From NCBI RefSeq assembly GCF_000717335.1, contig NZ_JNYZ01000001.1:248001-312000 (forward strand): a DNA stretch of 64,000 bases. The letters run 5' to 3'. Positions 16,139 to 24,796 of this stretch are shown one piece after another (the stretch's first letter is position 1; each line of letters starts with the position of its first letter). Both the position numbers and the translations under genes were made by a program. This stretch comes from Amycolatopsis jejuensis. Its GTDB lineage: Bacteria > Actinomycetota > Actinomycetes > Mycobacteriales > Pseudonocardiaceae. The notes beneath the pieces are model-generated. The model did no database searches, was not told where the DNA came from, and was given only the letters and a program-made list of their open reading frames with translations.

Positions 16139-18049
16139 ATGCAGCCCAGCGATCTCCTGCTCGTGACCGACATTTCCACGCACGCCCTGAGCCCCGACGG
16201 GACGCAGGTCTGCTACGAGACCCGGACGCCCCACGAACACGGCTACCACCGGCGGCTGTGGCTGGCCCCGGCTTCGGGAACGCACGACGCGACGCCCCTG
16301 GACACCGGCACGGACGCATGGGCACCGTCGTTCTCCCCCGACGGGTCCAAGATCGCGTTCTACCGCAACGGTGACCAGGCCGCGGTGACCGAGCTGTGTG
16401 TCGCGGACCTTCCCGGCGGAGTCATCGAGGTGCTCGACTCGAAGCCGTACCCGCTGGGATTCGCCGTCAGCGACCGGCATCTGCGCGGCACCACCCCACC
16501 GGCCTGGTCCCCCGACGGCACCCGGATCCTGTACCCGGCGCTGGTCCCGAACACCGAGCCCGGCGCCTGGCATCGGGCGGCCCGCGGGCATTACCTCATG
16601 GACGGACGCGGGTTCCTCAGCGACGCGACCGTGCACCTGTTCACCGTCCCCCATTCGCCGGAAGCAGTCCGGGTCAGCGACGGGCACCGAGACCACTGGG
16701 ATGCCAGCTGGCATCCCGACGGCACTTCCGTGGTTGCCGTCCGGCCGTGCGCGGGCGACCCGATGCTGCAGGAACTCGTCCGCTACCACCTCGGCGATGG
16801 CTCCGAGTCTGTTCCGGCGACCGGCCTGCCCCACGCAAGCCTGCCCACCTTCAGCTCCGACGGCACCATCCTGCACTTCCTCGGCATGGACCCGGCGCAC
16901 GGCTACCGCACCCGTGGCCGCAACGTTTCGCTGCTCCAGGTACCGCTGTCCGAGGATGCGCAGCTCCACTCGCTGACGGACCCCGAGCCGGTCGACCTCG
17001 ACGATCCACAGCTGCGCCCGCTGGCCCCGGCCGACGAACCGCTCGTGGCCGCTCACCGGCACGGCTCCACCCTGCTCGTGTCCGCGGCCCACGATCCGGA
17101 TACGCCGGTTGCCCCGTCCCGGCACGGAGCACAGGTCCTCTCGCACGACGCACACAACGGCACGGTAAGCGCCGTGCTGGCCACCGCCATCTCCGCCGGT
17201 GACCTCTATGCGAGCGCCCAGAACGGAACCACCGCACGGATCACCCACTTCGCGGACGCGTACCACGACCTCACGGTGGCTCCCGAAGAACTGTGGGCCG
17301 GGCAGGTGCACTGCTGGCTGTACCTGCCGCCAGCCGCCCGCGGCCCGGTGCCGCTCGTGCTGCTCGTCCACGGCGGCCCGGACACCCAGGTCGGCCATTG
17401 TCTCGACATCGACGCGCAAGTGCTGTGCGGACGCGGATATGCGGTGCTCATGGCCAACCCGCGGGGCTCGGCGGGGTACGGACAGTCGCACGCGACCGCA
17501 ATCAACGGCCGCCTCGGCACCTGCGACGTGGACGACCTGCTGACCGCACTCGGAATGGCCACCGACCGGCCGGAGGTCGACGGGTCGAGGGTCGGGGTCA
17601 CCGGCCGGTCGTACGGCGGGTTCATGACTGCCTGGCTCAGCGCCACCCGCCCGGAGCTGTTCCGCGCCGCCGTCCCCGAGTGCGGTATCTATTCCTGGGA
17701 CTCGATGGTCGCCACGAGCGACATCGGCCACCAGATCACCGAACTCGTCGGCGCGAACCCCGAGGACTGGGCGCGGTGCTCGCCGCTGCGGCTGGCGAAG
17801 AACGTGCGGACCCCGTCGCTGATCATCGCCTACCGCAACGACCTCCGGACACCGGTCGAGCAGGCCCAGCGGTACTACCACGGCCTCCGCGCCCACGGCA
17901 CCGAAACCGAGCTGCTCGTGTTCGACGGCGGGCCGCACTCATTCTCGGCCAGCGGCCCGCCGAGGGCCCGGGTCCACCGGCTGGAACGGATCACCGGCTG
18001 GTTCGACCGGTATCTCCCCGGCACCGAGGTACTCAAGTTCGTCCAGTGA
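16139..18049 (+). CDS. S9 family peptidase (prolyl oligopeptidase/acylaminoacyl type)
   Basis: A 636-residue serine hydrolase with an N-terminal beta-propeller built of SPDG repeats (about 1-370) and a C-terminal alpha/beta hydrolase domain. The catalytic serine lies in TGRSYGGFMTAWL (about residue 502). The catalytic histidine is likely in GGPHSFSASG near the C-terminus and the aspartate in IAYRNDLRT. No signal peptide, so it is cytoplasmic. Being last in an importer operon it could cleave an amide or peptide bond of an imported compound. Its last 111 bases overlap the convergent MFS gene. Confidence 0.9.
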   Translation: MQPSDLLLVTDISTHALSPDGTQVCYETRTPHEHGYHRRLWLAPASGTHDATPLDTGTDAWAPSFSPDGSKIAFYRNGDQAAVTELCVADLPGGVIEVLDSKPYPLGFAVSDRHLRGTTPPAWSPDGTRILYPALVPNTEPGAWHRAARGHYLMDGRGFLSDATVHLFTVPHSPEAVRVSDGHRDHWDASWHPDGTSVVAVRPCAGDPMLQELVRYHLGDGSESVPATGLPHASLPTFSSDGTILHFLGMDPAHGYRTRGRNVSLLQVPLSEDAQLHSLTDPEPVDLDDPQLRPLAPADEPLVAAHRHGSTLLVSAAHDPDTPVAPSRHGAQVLSHDAHNGTVSAVLATAISAGDLYASAQNGTTARITHFADAYHDLTVAPEELWAGQVHCWLYLPPAARGPVPLVLLVHGGPDTQVGHCLDIDAQVLCGRGYAVLMANPRGSAGYGQSHATAINGRLGTCDVDDLLTALGMATDRPEVDGSRVGVTGRSYGGFMTAWLSATRPELFRAAVPECGIYSWDSMVATSDIGHQITELVGANPEDWARCSPLRLAKNVRTPSLIIAYRNDLRTPVEQAQRYYHGLRAHGTETELLVFDGGPHSFSASGPPRARVHRLERITGWFDRYLPGTEVLKFVQ

Positions 18050-19348
18050 CCGCCCCTTGGTCTCGGGTGCCCACCGGATGAGTGCGGCGACGACCGCGAA
18101 GACGACCACGGCAAGCACCGCAAAGGAAATCGCGGGCGCCGCGATGAAGAGCGTCGGGAAGAGCGCGACCCCGGCCACGCTGCCGAGCTTGCCGATGGCG
18201 TTGGTGATGGCCAGCGAGCGTCCCCGGATCCCGGTGGCGAACAGCTCGCTGCCCCACGCGTAGTAGACCCCGGCGAGCATGCCGGACGTCGCAATCGACA
18301 CCACGGCGAACCCGGTCGCGATCACGATCGGGTTCCCGCTCGCCGCCGCGACCGCGATCAGCGCGAAGGCCACCACGACGCTCGGGACGATTGCCAGCGG
18401 ACGGCGGCCCGCCCGGTCCACCACCCACAGGCTCGTCGCGACATTCACCACGACGACCACGACATTCACCACCGTCGCGAAAACCAGCGGGGTGAAGACG
18501 CCGCCCTTCGCCACGGTCTTGATCACGGTCGGCGTGTAGATCAGGATCGCCGATCCGACGATGTTGCTGACGAGCCAGAATGCCGAGACCAGAAGGAGCA
18601 GGGTCCGGGGCCGTCCCCGGCGCAGCAGCGAAGAGAGACCCGGCCGGGACCCCGTTGGTGGCGGAGTTTCCCCGACCGCAGCAGGGAAACCGCATTCCTC
18701 GAAGACCCGGTGGGCTTCCTCGGTCCGTCCCCGGCTGAGCAGCCACCGCGGGCTCTCCGGGACCTCGCGGCGGAGAAAGACCAGTACCGCTGCGGGAACG
18801 AGCGGGGTCATCAGCAGGTAGCGCCAGGCCTGCGCCGGGTCGGCGAACTGGTACACCACGATCGAGAGCGCCCCGGCGACCACGAATCCGGCCGGCCAGA
18901 ACGCGTTGCCCAGCGCCAGCACCGTACCCCGCCGGGCGCGCGGGGAGAATTCGGCGATCATGGCCAGTGCCGCGGGCATGTCGGCACCGATCGCCACCCC
19001 GGCGAGCACCCGGAGAACGATCAGCTGCGCAGGGGTTTCGGCGAAGAACATCAACGCCGAGCTGACGATGAAGAGCAGCATGTCCCCGAAGAAGACGATC
19101 CGGCGGCCGAACCGGTCGGTCAGCGGCCCGGACGCGAGGGAACCGGCGACCATGCCGGCGAACGCGCCCGCACTCACCAGTCCGACCTGCCCCGGGCTCA
19201 GTCCCATCGCCGGCACGAGCCCGAGCAGGGCCCCGGAGACGATGAGGATGTCGAAGCCGTCGATGAAGAGGCCGAGCAGTGCGGTGATGACGATGTACCG
19301 TTGCCGGGACGTGAACCGTCCGTCGTCGGTGTGGTGTCCGGCAGTCAC
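17939..19348 (-). CDS. MFS transporter (metabolite:H+ symporter type)
   Basis: A 469-residue 12-helix transporter. LFIDGFDILIVSGALLGLVP in helix 1 and ASGPLTDRFGRRIVFFGDM in the 2-3 loop match the sugar/aromatic-acid:H+ symporter branch. SPRARRGTVLALGN and PESPRWLLSRGR are further family motifs. The GTG start at 19348 overlaps the cysteine hydrolase stop (GTGA), so the two are coupled. The C-terminal tail (about 35 residues after KGRSLDELE) runs into the convergent S9 peptidase gene and is longer than usual. Confidence 0.88.
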   Translation of the reverse strand: MTAGHHTDDGRFTSRQRYIVITALLGLFIDGFDILIVSGALLGLVPAMGLSPGQVGLVSAGAFAGMVAGSLASGPLTDRFGRRIVFFGDMLLFIVSSALMFFAETPAQLIVLRVLAGVAIGADMPAALAMIAEFSPRARRGTVLALGNAFWPAGFVVAGALSIVVYQFADPAQAWRYLLMTPLVPAAVLVFLRREVPESPRWLLSRGRTEEAHRVFEECGFPAAVGETPPPTGSRPGLSSLLRRGRPRTLLLLVSAFWLVSNIVGSAILIYTPTVIKTVAKGGVFTPLVFATVVNVVVVVVNVATSLWVVDRAGRRPLAIVPSVVVAFALIAVAAASGNPIVIATGFAVVSIATSGMLAGVYYAWGSELFATGIRGRSLAITNAIGKLGSVAGVALFPTLFIAAPAISFAVLAVVVFAVVAALIRWAPETKGRSLDELEYLGAGEIPVEPAGDPFQPVDPGPRRAAGRE

Positions 19349-20052
19349 TTCGGTACCGCCGTTCGTCCTGGCGCCGGCCGCGAGCCGAGCTGCCCGAGAA
19401 TCTCGCCGGTGGTGGCGAGCCGGGCGTAGGAATCACCCAGCACCCGCAACGACGCGTCGTACATCTCCTTGCTGAACGCAGCGGTGGCGTCGGGGACGAG
19501 GACGCAGTCGAAGTCCCGGTCGGCCGCCTCGCGGACCGACGTCTCGACACAGTTGGTCAGCGCGACACCGGTGAAAACCAGTGTCGTGACCCCGATCCGC
19601 CGGAGCGTCGCCTCGACCGCCGTACCCGCGAACATGCCGGACGTGGTCTTGTCGAACACCAGCTCGCCCGGCACCGGCGCCACCGCGGCGACGAACTCGG
19701 CGTCGCGGCTGTCCGGCGGGATGAGCATGCCCCGCTGCCGGTGCCGCAGCCCGCGGTCGCGCCCGTCGGCCACCTGGCTGCGGATCCGGGTGTGGATCAC
19801 CTCGGCGCCGGCGGACCGGAACCCGTCCTGCAGCCGGCGCACGTTGGGCAGCACCGTGGTTTCGAGCGCGGCGAAGTACTCCGGAAAAGGATCGGGTTCG
19901 CCCGCGAAAAGCCCGCCGGCCGGGTCGGCGTCGAAGTTCTGCAGGTCGATGCAGATCAGCGCGGTGGTGCCGGGCCGGACCGCCACCGGTTCGAGGGCAC
20001 GGACATAGTGACCGGCGAGCGGGTCGCCGGGCGGCACTGGAAGTTCGGACAT
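19345..20052 (-). CDS. isochorismatase-like cysteine hydrolase
   Basis: A 235-residue isochorismatase-fold hydrolase. The expected triad is visible: Asp in ALICIDLQNFD (about residue 36), Lys in VFDKTTSGMFAGT and Cys in LTNCVETSVREAADRDF, with the cis-peptide segment FTGVALTNC. The family includes N-carbamoylsarcosine amidases, nicotinamidases and biuret or ureidoacrylate hydrolases, so a C-N bond is the likely target. GAGAGG precedes the ATG. It lies between the sulfatase and the MFS transporter in a three-gene minus-strand operon. Confidence 0.88.
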   Translation of the reverse strand: MSELPVPPGDPLAGHYVRALEPVAVRPGTTALICIDLQNFDADPAGGLFAGEPDPFPEYFAALETTVLPNVRRLQDGFRSAGAEVIHTRIRSQVADGRDRGLRHRQRGMLIPPDSRDAEFVAAVAPVPGELVFDKTTSGMFAGTAVEATLRRIGVTTLVFTGVALTNCVETSVREAADRDFDCVLVPDATAAFSKEMYDASLRVLGDSYARLATTGEILGQLGSRPAPGRTAVPK

Positions 20053-20094
20053 CGGTGGTCGTCCTCTCGCGTCGTTGCGTGGGCTCGATCCGGC

Positions 20095-21621
20095 TCAGGC
20101 GGTGCCGGTGGGTTCGGGAAGCTCGTCGAGGTGGTCGCCGGGCCGGGTCGCGAGGAGGTTCTCCAGGTCCTCGCGGACGGGTTTGTGCTCCGGGGACTCC
20201 GCCAGGTTGACCATCTCGTGGGGGTCGGCGGCGAGATCGTAAAGTTCCGCAGCGCCGGAAATGCGGTCGACGACCAGTTTGTGCGTCGTGGTCCGCACCG
20301 CGCGCAGGTCGAGCTCGACTCCGCAGCGCGACGGATGCAGGGTCCACTCGCCGAGTGCGTGGGACCGGGCCGCGCCGTCGAGAACCGGTTGAAGCGGCTG
20401 GGAATGCAGGGCCTGTTGGGCCGGTACCGCGGCCCAGTCCAGGAAGGTCCCGGCGAGATCGACGGTCGACACCGGGTCTTCGACCACCGCACCGGCCGGA
20501 ACCGTGGGTCCGGACATCAGCAGCGGGACCCGCCAGAGCCCCTCGTACAGCATCGGCCCCTTGAGCACCAAGCCGTGGTCGCCCAGCCAGTCACCGTGGT
20601 CCGAGGTGTACACGACATACGTGTTCTCCAGCGCACCGGTGGCGGCGAGTTCGGCGAGGATCCGGCCCACGTTGTGGTCGATCAGCGAGACCATGCCGTA
20701 GTAGTTGGCGATCAGCTGCCGCAGCTGGTCGTCCGGCTGTTCGGAGATCCGCGAGTAGTTCTTGCGGAGATCGACCAGTTCGGCGTTGTCCATCGCCGGT
20801 TCGTTCAGCTGCGACTGTTCGTGCCACCACGGCCGTCGCTCGAAATCCCGGCCGCGGTGCGGCGGCAGGTCGACTTCGGCGGGGTCGTGCAGGCTGCTCC
20901 ACGGCTCGGGGCAGTCGAAGGGGTGGTGCGGGTCGGGGAACGAAGCCCAGGCGGCGAAGGGTTCCTCGGCGCAGTCCCGGAGGAAGGAAATGGTGCGGTC
21001 GGCGACCCAGGTACTGGAATGCCACGCCGCGGGAAGGGCGGACGTCCAGGTTTGCGCCGCCGTGACGTCCGGGTCGAGATTCCGGAACACCAGGTCGTCG
21101 ATTTCCTGCTGCCCCGCTTGGGCGGCAAGCCAGCGTTCGTAATGCAAACCGCCCGGCGGCCGCAACGGCGCGTCGAGGTTGTGCGGCATCACCGCGAGCT
21201 CGACCTGCTCGAACCCCATGTACGGGCCGGACCATTCTGCGCCGTAGTGCACGCTCCCCGATTTCGCCTCGGGGCGGTCCGAGGGACCGAAAGGCAGGTA
21301 GTTCGAAAAATGCGCCTTGCCGAACAGCCCGGTGCGATAACCGGCTCGCCCCAGCACCCCGGCGAACCCGCGGTCGGCCACCGCCTCGTCGAGCTCGACG
21401 CCGTTGTCCCAGACCCCGTGGGTGAGCGGAAGCAACCCGGTCAGCACGGAGGCCCGCGCGGGCTGGCAGACCGGGCTCGGCGTGACGCAGGAGGTGAACC
21501 GTGCCCCGGACCCGGCGAGCCGGTCGAGGTGCGGCGTCGAGACTTTCCGCCCCTCCACCCCCAGTACGTCGGCCCGGTGCTGATCCGCGGTGATCAGCAG
21601 GATGTTCGGTCGCATCGGCAT
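20095..21621 (-). CDS. sulfatase (arylsulfatase/choline-sulfatase type)
   Basis: A 508-residue sulfatase. The formylglycine signature is SPVCQPARASVLTG (Cys-x-Pro-x-Arg, about residue 55), the N-terminal metal site is LLITADQHRAD, and the second metal cluster YTSDHGDWLGDHGL is present. The Cys must be oxidised by a formylglycine-generating enzyme, which is not in the window. I use the ATG at 21621, with GGAG 7 bases upstream, rather than the open frame start 16 codons earlier. No signal peptide is seen, so a cytoplasmic sulfate or phosphonate ester is likely. It is followed 42 bases later by the cysteine hydrolase. Confidence 0.92.
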   Translation of the reverse strand: MPMRPNILLITADQHRADVLGVEGRKVSTPHLDRLAGSGARFTSCVTPSPVCQPARASVLTGLLPLTHGVWDNGVELDEAVADRGFAGVLGRAGYRTGLFGKAHFSNYLPFGPSDRPEAKSGSVHYGAEWSGPYMGFEQVELAVMPHNLDAPLRPPGGLHYERWLAAQAGQQEIDDLVFRNLDPDVTAAQTWTSALPAAWHSSTWVADRTISFLRDCAEEPFAAWASFPDPHHPFDCPEPWSSLHDPAEVDLPPHRGRDFERRPWWHEQSQLNEPAMDNAELVDLRKNYSRISEQPDDQLRQLIANYYGMVSLIDHNVGRILAELAATGALENTYVVYTSDHGDWLGDHGLVLKGPMLYEGLWRVPLLMSGPTVPAGAVVEDPVSTVDLAGTFLDWAAVPAQQALHSQPLQPVLDGAARSHALGEWTLHPSRCGVELDLRAVRTTTHKLVVDRISGAAELYDLAADPHEMVNLAESPEHKPVREDLENLLATRPGDHLDELPEPTGTA

Positions 21622-21739
21622 AGTGCGTCTCCTCGAGCGGTCTTGCGCGGTGCAGGCGGACCTGCGCACGCATCGAGCCTTTCAGCCGAGGAGACCGTCG
21701 TCCACGAGGTGTTTCCTCTCCGGTCATAGGCGGAGACTG

Positions 21740-22639
21740 TCAGCCGTCATCGTCCGCGCGCAGCGCGAGCCTTTCGGCGGCAGTGAGAAATGCCTGTGCG
21801 GCCGGGGTCATCGGCCCGGTCCTGGCCATCGCCCACATGCCGTACGGCTGCGGCGGGTCGAGCCGTCGCACCTGCACTCCGACCCCGGCGGCGATGGGCG
21901 CCCAAGCCTGCGGCAGAAAGGCATAGCCAACCCCGGCGTGCACCATCGGCAGAACGCTCTCCCGGTGCGCTGCCTCCACCACCTTGACCAGCCCGATCCC
22001 GCTCTGCACCAGAGTTTCGTAGAGCTCGCGGACCTGGCTCCCGGCCGGCCCGACGATGAACCGGGCACCGTCCAGCGTCTCCATCCGCACGCGGCCCGCC
22101 GCCGGTGGGTCCACCTGCGGCGGGATCGCCAGGATCACCTCGGTCCGGCCGAGCCGGATGCGCCGGACCCCCGGAATCTCGCCGCCGTCCGGCCCGGCGA
22201 CGAGGCCGACCTCGCACAGCCCGGTCCGGACTTTCTTGATGACCTCGGCGGTCGTGACGGACTGCTGGATCCGCACCACGACCCGCGGATGATGCCGTTG
22301 CAGCTCCCGGATCACCTGCGGCAGCGGAGTCAGCGTCGCCGCCGGGCTTCCGGCCAGCTCGACGGTGCCCGCGAGGTCGGCCGCGTCGGCGGACACCGCC
22401 TGCCGCGCGGTCGCCACGCTCCGGAGCACCTGCCGCGCCGGGTCGACCAGGGACCGCCCGGCGTCGTTGAGCACCGTCCCCCGCTTGCTGCGCTCGAACA
22501 GCGGCGTCCCCACCGACGATTCGAGCCGCCGGATCGCCTGCGACAACGACGGCTGCGCCAGGTGGAGCGCCTCGGCCGCCCGGTTGAACCCACCGTGGTC
22601 GACGACGGCGAGAAAGTACTCCAGCTGGTGCAGTTCCAT
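21740..22639 (-). CDS. LysR family transcriptional regulator
   Basis: A 299-residue LysR-type regulator. The helix-turn-helix reads FLAVVDHGGFNRAAEALHLA followed by QPSLSQAIRRLESSVG; the effector-binding domain starts near TVELAGSPAATLTPLPQVI. It lies upstream of and codirectional with the sulfatase-hydrolase-MFS genes, 118 bases before the sulfatase start, and may regulate them. It resembles the LysR at 10246 in its C-terminal part (both have an HRE-VLPMV or REAILPLV stretch followed by GVG..FLPQAW or GVSFLPKAW), so the two may be distant paralogues. Confidence 0.92.
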   Translation of the reverse strand: MELHQLEYFLAVVDHGGFNRAAEALHLAQPSLSQAIRRLESSVGTPLFERSKRGTVLNDAGRSLVDPARQVLRSVATARQAVSADAADLAGTVELAGSPAATLTPLPQVIRELQRHHPRVVVRIQQSVTTAEVIKKVRTGLCEVGLVAGPDGGEIPGVRRIRLGRTEVILAIPPQVDPPAAGRVRMETLDGARFIVGPAGSQVRELYETLVQSGIGLVKVVEAAHRESVLPMVHAGVGYAFLPQAWAPIAAGVGVQVRRLDPPQPYGMWAMARTGPMTPAAQAFLTAAERLALRADDDG

Positions 22640-23177
22640 CGTCGGCCTCCCGGGGCACCTGGCGCGAATCGGTCCATCGTGCAGGTCTCCGCCCGCGATC
22701 CGCCAGCCGGGCCGCGCCAGGGTCAGTCCGGCTGCCCTGCGGATGCGCGTCGCAGCCGGAGCCCGCCCCGGATCATGTTCGCTGCCGGTGCGGGAGACAG
22801 CGGTTCAGGCAGTTTCCGGTCGCCAGCGGGCGATCCACAGGCGCAACGAGGGTCGGTCCTCGATCGCCAGGAAGACAGCCGGAATCCCCGCAGTCGCCCT
22901 CGTCCGCGACGCGAGCGGCTGCCTGCCCCGCCAGGTCGCCCCGGACACCGACCACATCGGTCACCGATCTGCTCGACCACCTCGCCGCCGCCGGTGCGCG
23001 CGGGTGACCGTGCTGGATATGCCATGGGAGTGGACCCGCCCGATCGCCGGATACCACCGGTGGTGCGCCACCCACGACGTCGGACCGGATGCGATCCTCG
23101 TGCGGCCGCTCTGCCCGTGCTCCGGGATCGCCCACCGGACGCAATTCAGGGACTGTGCCTGGGTTTCGCCACCGGCA
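22640..23177. other. 538-base gap with decayed coding
   Basis: No intact gene fits here. On the minus strand one frame gives TRATAGIPAVFLAIEDRPS and LRLWIARWRPETA ending at a stop at 22805. A different frame just before it gives VTDVVGVRGDLAGQAAARV. These look like one broken gene downstream of the aconitase-X small subunit, but I cannot name the family. Confidence 0.35.
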
Positions 23178-23603
23178 TCACCAGCCGCCTCCGGCATAGA
23201 GGCGGCCGTCGGAATTCAGCGTCAGGTGCAGCGCCCCGGCCCGGGTCGGGCGTTCGGCGAGCAGAACCACAGACGGACCACGGCCGTACAGTTCCCACGC
23301 CGCGGCCGCGCCGATGATCAGGATCGGGTCCGGGTCGAGGAGCAGCATCGACGGCGCGGTGCGCCGGCGCACGCATTCGAGCAGCGTGCTCGCCGACGAG
23401 CTGGACCCGCGGCTCACGCCGGTAAGCAGCGCGACGTCCGCCAGTTCCGTGCCACGCTGCGAGTGGTGCGGATCGATGATCCGGCCGGTGTTCTCGTCGA
23501 CCCCGCCCCAGAAGCTGATCGGTTCGGCCAGCGCGACGAGGTCGCCGGATGCCGGTCCGCCGACGAGCAGCTGCCCGGCCGCCCACAATGGCGCGTCACC
23601 CAT
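23178..23603 (-). CDS. aconitase X swivel (small) subunit, DUF126
   Basis: A 141-residue swivel-domain protein of the aconitase-X type. FWGGVDENTGRIIDPHHSQRG near residue 35 and SRGSSSSASTLLECVRR near residue 65 are the family's diagnostic motifs, and DPDPILIIGAAAAWELYG ends the domain. In characterised aconitase-X enzymes (cis-3-hydroxy-L-proline dehydratase, mevalonate 5-phosphate dehydratase) this subunit pairs with a large iron-sulfur subunit. Here the gene is open but its partner just upstream is broken; the ATG at 23603 overlaps that partner's stop by 8 bases. It is probably non-functional unless another partner exists. Confidence 0.85.
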   Translation of the reverse strand: MGDAPLWAAGQLLVGGPASGDLVALAEPISFWGGVDENTGRIIDPHHSQRGTELADVALLTGVSRGSSSSASTLLECVRRRTAPSMLLLDPDPILIIGAAAAWELYGRGPSVVLLAERPTRAGALHLTLNSDGRLYAGGGW

Positions 23604-24363
23604 GCGCGGACTCCAGGACGATCGTGCCGCGGACCGCGCTTTCCACGCAGTCGCGCCGCCCGGCCAGTACGACGTCGTACCCGAGGTGCGCGGGCGCGTA
23701 GTAAGCCCATTTCGCCGAGTTGGTCATCATCGGCCCCTCGGGGTCGATCACCTTTGCCGGGCCGTGAATGCAGGTGTCGAGGACAACCGTGACGCCCGAC
23801 GCCGCGGACCGGCTGGTCGTGGCGTAAGTCGGCACCTTCATCGTGCGCCCGGCCAGGTCGTCGGCGAGGACGGTCAGCTGGGCCGCGGACAGGTGCGGGG
23901 TGCCGAGGCTGACCCCGCCCAGAAGGGTACCGGTTGACGCAGTCGCCGAACGCTCTGCCCCTGTCGTCGTCGACCGGGATCGGCTGCAGTGCGTTCAGCG
24001 CCGGGATCGCAGTGCCACACCTGCCGCTGACGTGGTACCCGAGCAGCGCACGCAGGAGATCCTCGTCGATGCGGCAGTGCATCCGAACGTGCACCGGGAC
24101 AACGTCGGCAGGCAACCGAGCCCGGTGTACGCCTCCATCAAGCCGACGTTGAGCGTCGTCCGGGACCCGGACCCGGACGCCCCCGGTAGGCGAACCGCCG
24201 GACGAAGTCCAGACTCGACGGCCCGTGGTAGAGACAGCTGTCGACGTGCGCGGCACTGATCGGGATCAGCCTCGCCGTCCCCTGCGCTGCGGGCCGCGAC
24301 CAGCACGACCCGCAGCGCGAGCGCTCCCGCCGGGCCGCTCGCCCTCTCGCCTAATCTTTGCAA
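23596..24363 (-). pseudogene. aconitase X large (catalytic) subunit, multiply frameshifted and deleted
   Basis: Remnants of a roughly 400-residue aconitase-X large subunit appear in order but in changing frames. From a TTG at 24363 come GPAGALALRVVLVAAR, then RLIPISAAHVDSCLYHGPSS (about 24285 downward), then TTLNVGLMEAYTGLGC, then LLGYHVSGRCGTAIPAL, then VSLGTPHLSAAQLTVLADDL. Last is an intact tail MKVPTYATTSRS to GPMMTNSAKWAYYAPAHLG ending at 23596. The DSCLYHG and MTNSAKWAYYAP motifs are diagnostic. Only about 250 codons remain, so there are internal deletions besides several frameshifts. The TTG lies 2 bases after the RidA stop, showing it was part of this operon. Confidence 0.8.
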
Positions 24364-24365
24364 CC

Positions 24366-24776
24366 TCAGTCCAGTACCGCGATCGCTTCCACCTCGACCA
24401 GGTGCTCCGGGATGTCCAGCGCCGCGACCCCGATCAACGTGCCCGGTGCCCCCGGCACGGCGAAGCCCAGTTTCGCCGCCGCCCGGCCGATCCCGTCCAT
24501 CAGCGACGGCATCTTTTCCGGGCTCCAGCCGACGACGTAAAGGGTCATCTTCGCCACGTCCGCGAAGCTCGCGCCGACACCTGCCAGCGCCGCACCGACA
24601 TTGACGTAACACTGCTCGATCTGCGCCGCCAGGTCACCTTCACCGACGACCTTGCCGTCCTCGTCCCAGGCGACCTGACCGGCCAGGAAAACCATCCGTG
24701 ACCCGGTCGCGACCGCGACCTGCCGATAGGCGTCGACCTCCGGCAGCCCATCCGGGTTCACCAGCGCAATGGACAT
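24366..24776 (-). CDS. RidA family (YjgF/YER057c/UK114) protein
   Basis: A 136-residue RidA-like protein. VAVATGSRMVFLAGQVAWDE, DLAAQIEQCYVNVGAALAGVG and MTLYVV are the family core, and the C-terminal GVAALDIPEHLVEVEAIAVL matches the strand carrying the conserved carboxylate; the usual arginine position is not obvious. RidA proteins hydrolyse reactive enamine or imine intermediates. I use the ATG at 24776 because GGAG lies 8 bases upstream; another ATG at 24800 overlaps the preceding hydrolase stop (ATGA). Its place beside aconitase X suggests an amino-acid or imino-acid dehydration pathway. Confidence 0.88.
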   Translation of the reverse strand: MSIALVNPDGLPEVDAYRQVAVATGSRMVFLAGQVAWDEDGKVVGEGDLAAQIEQCYVNVGAALAGVGASFADVAKMTLYVVGWSPEKMPSLMDGIGRAAAKLGFAVPGAPGTLIGVAALDIPEHLVEVEAIAVLD

Positions 24777-24796
24777 CTCAAGTACTCCATTCTTTG

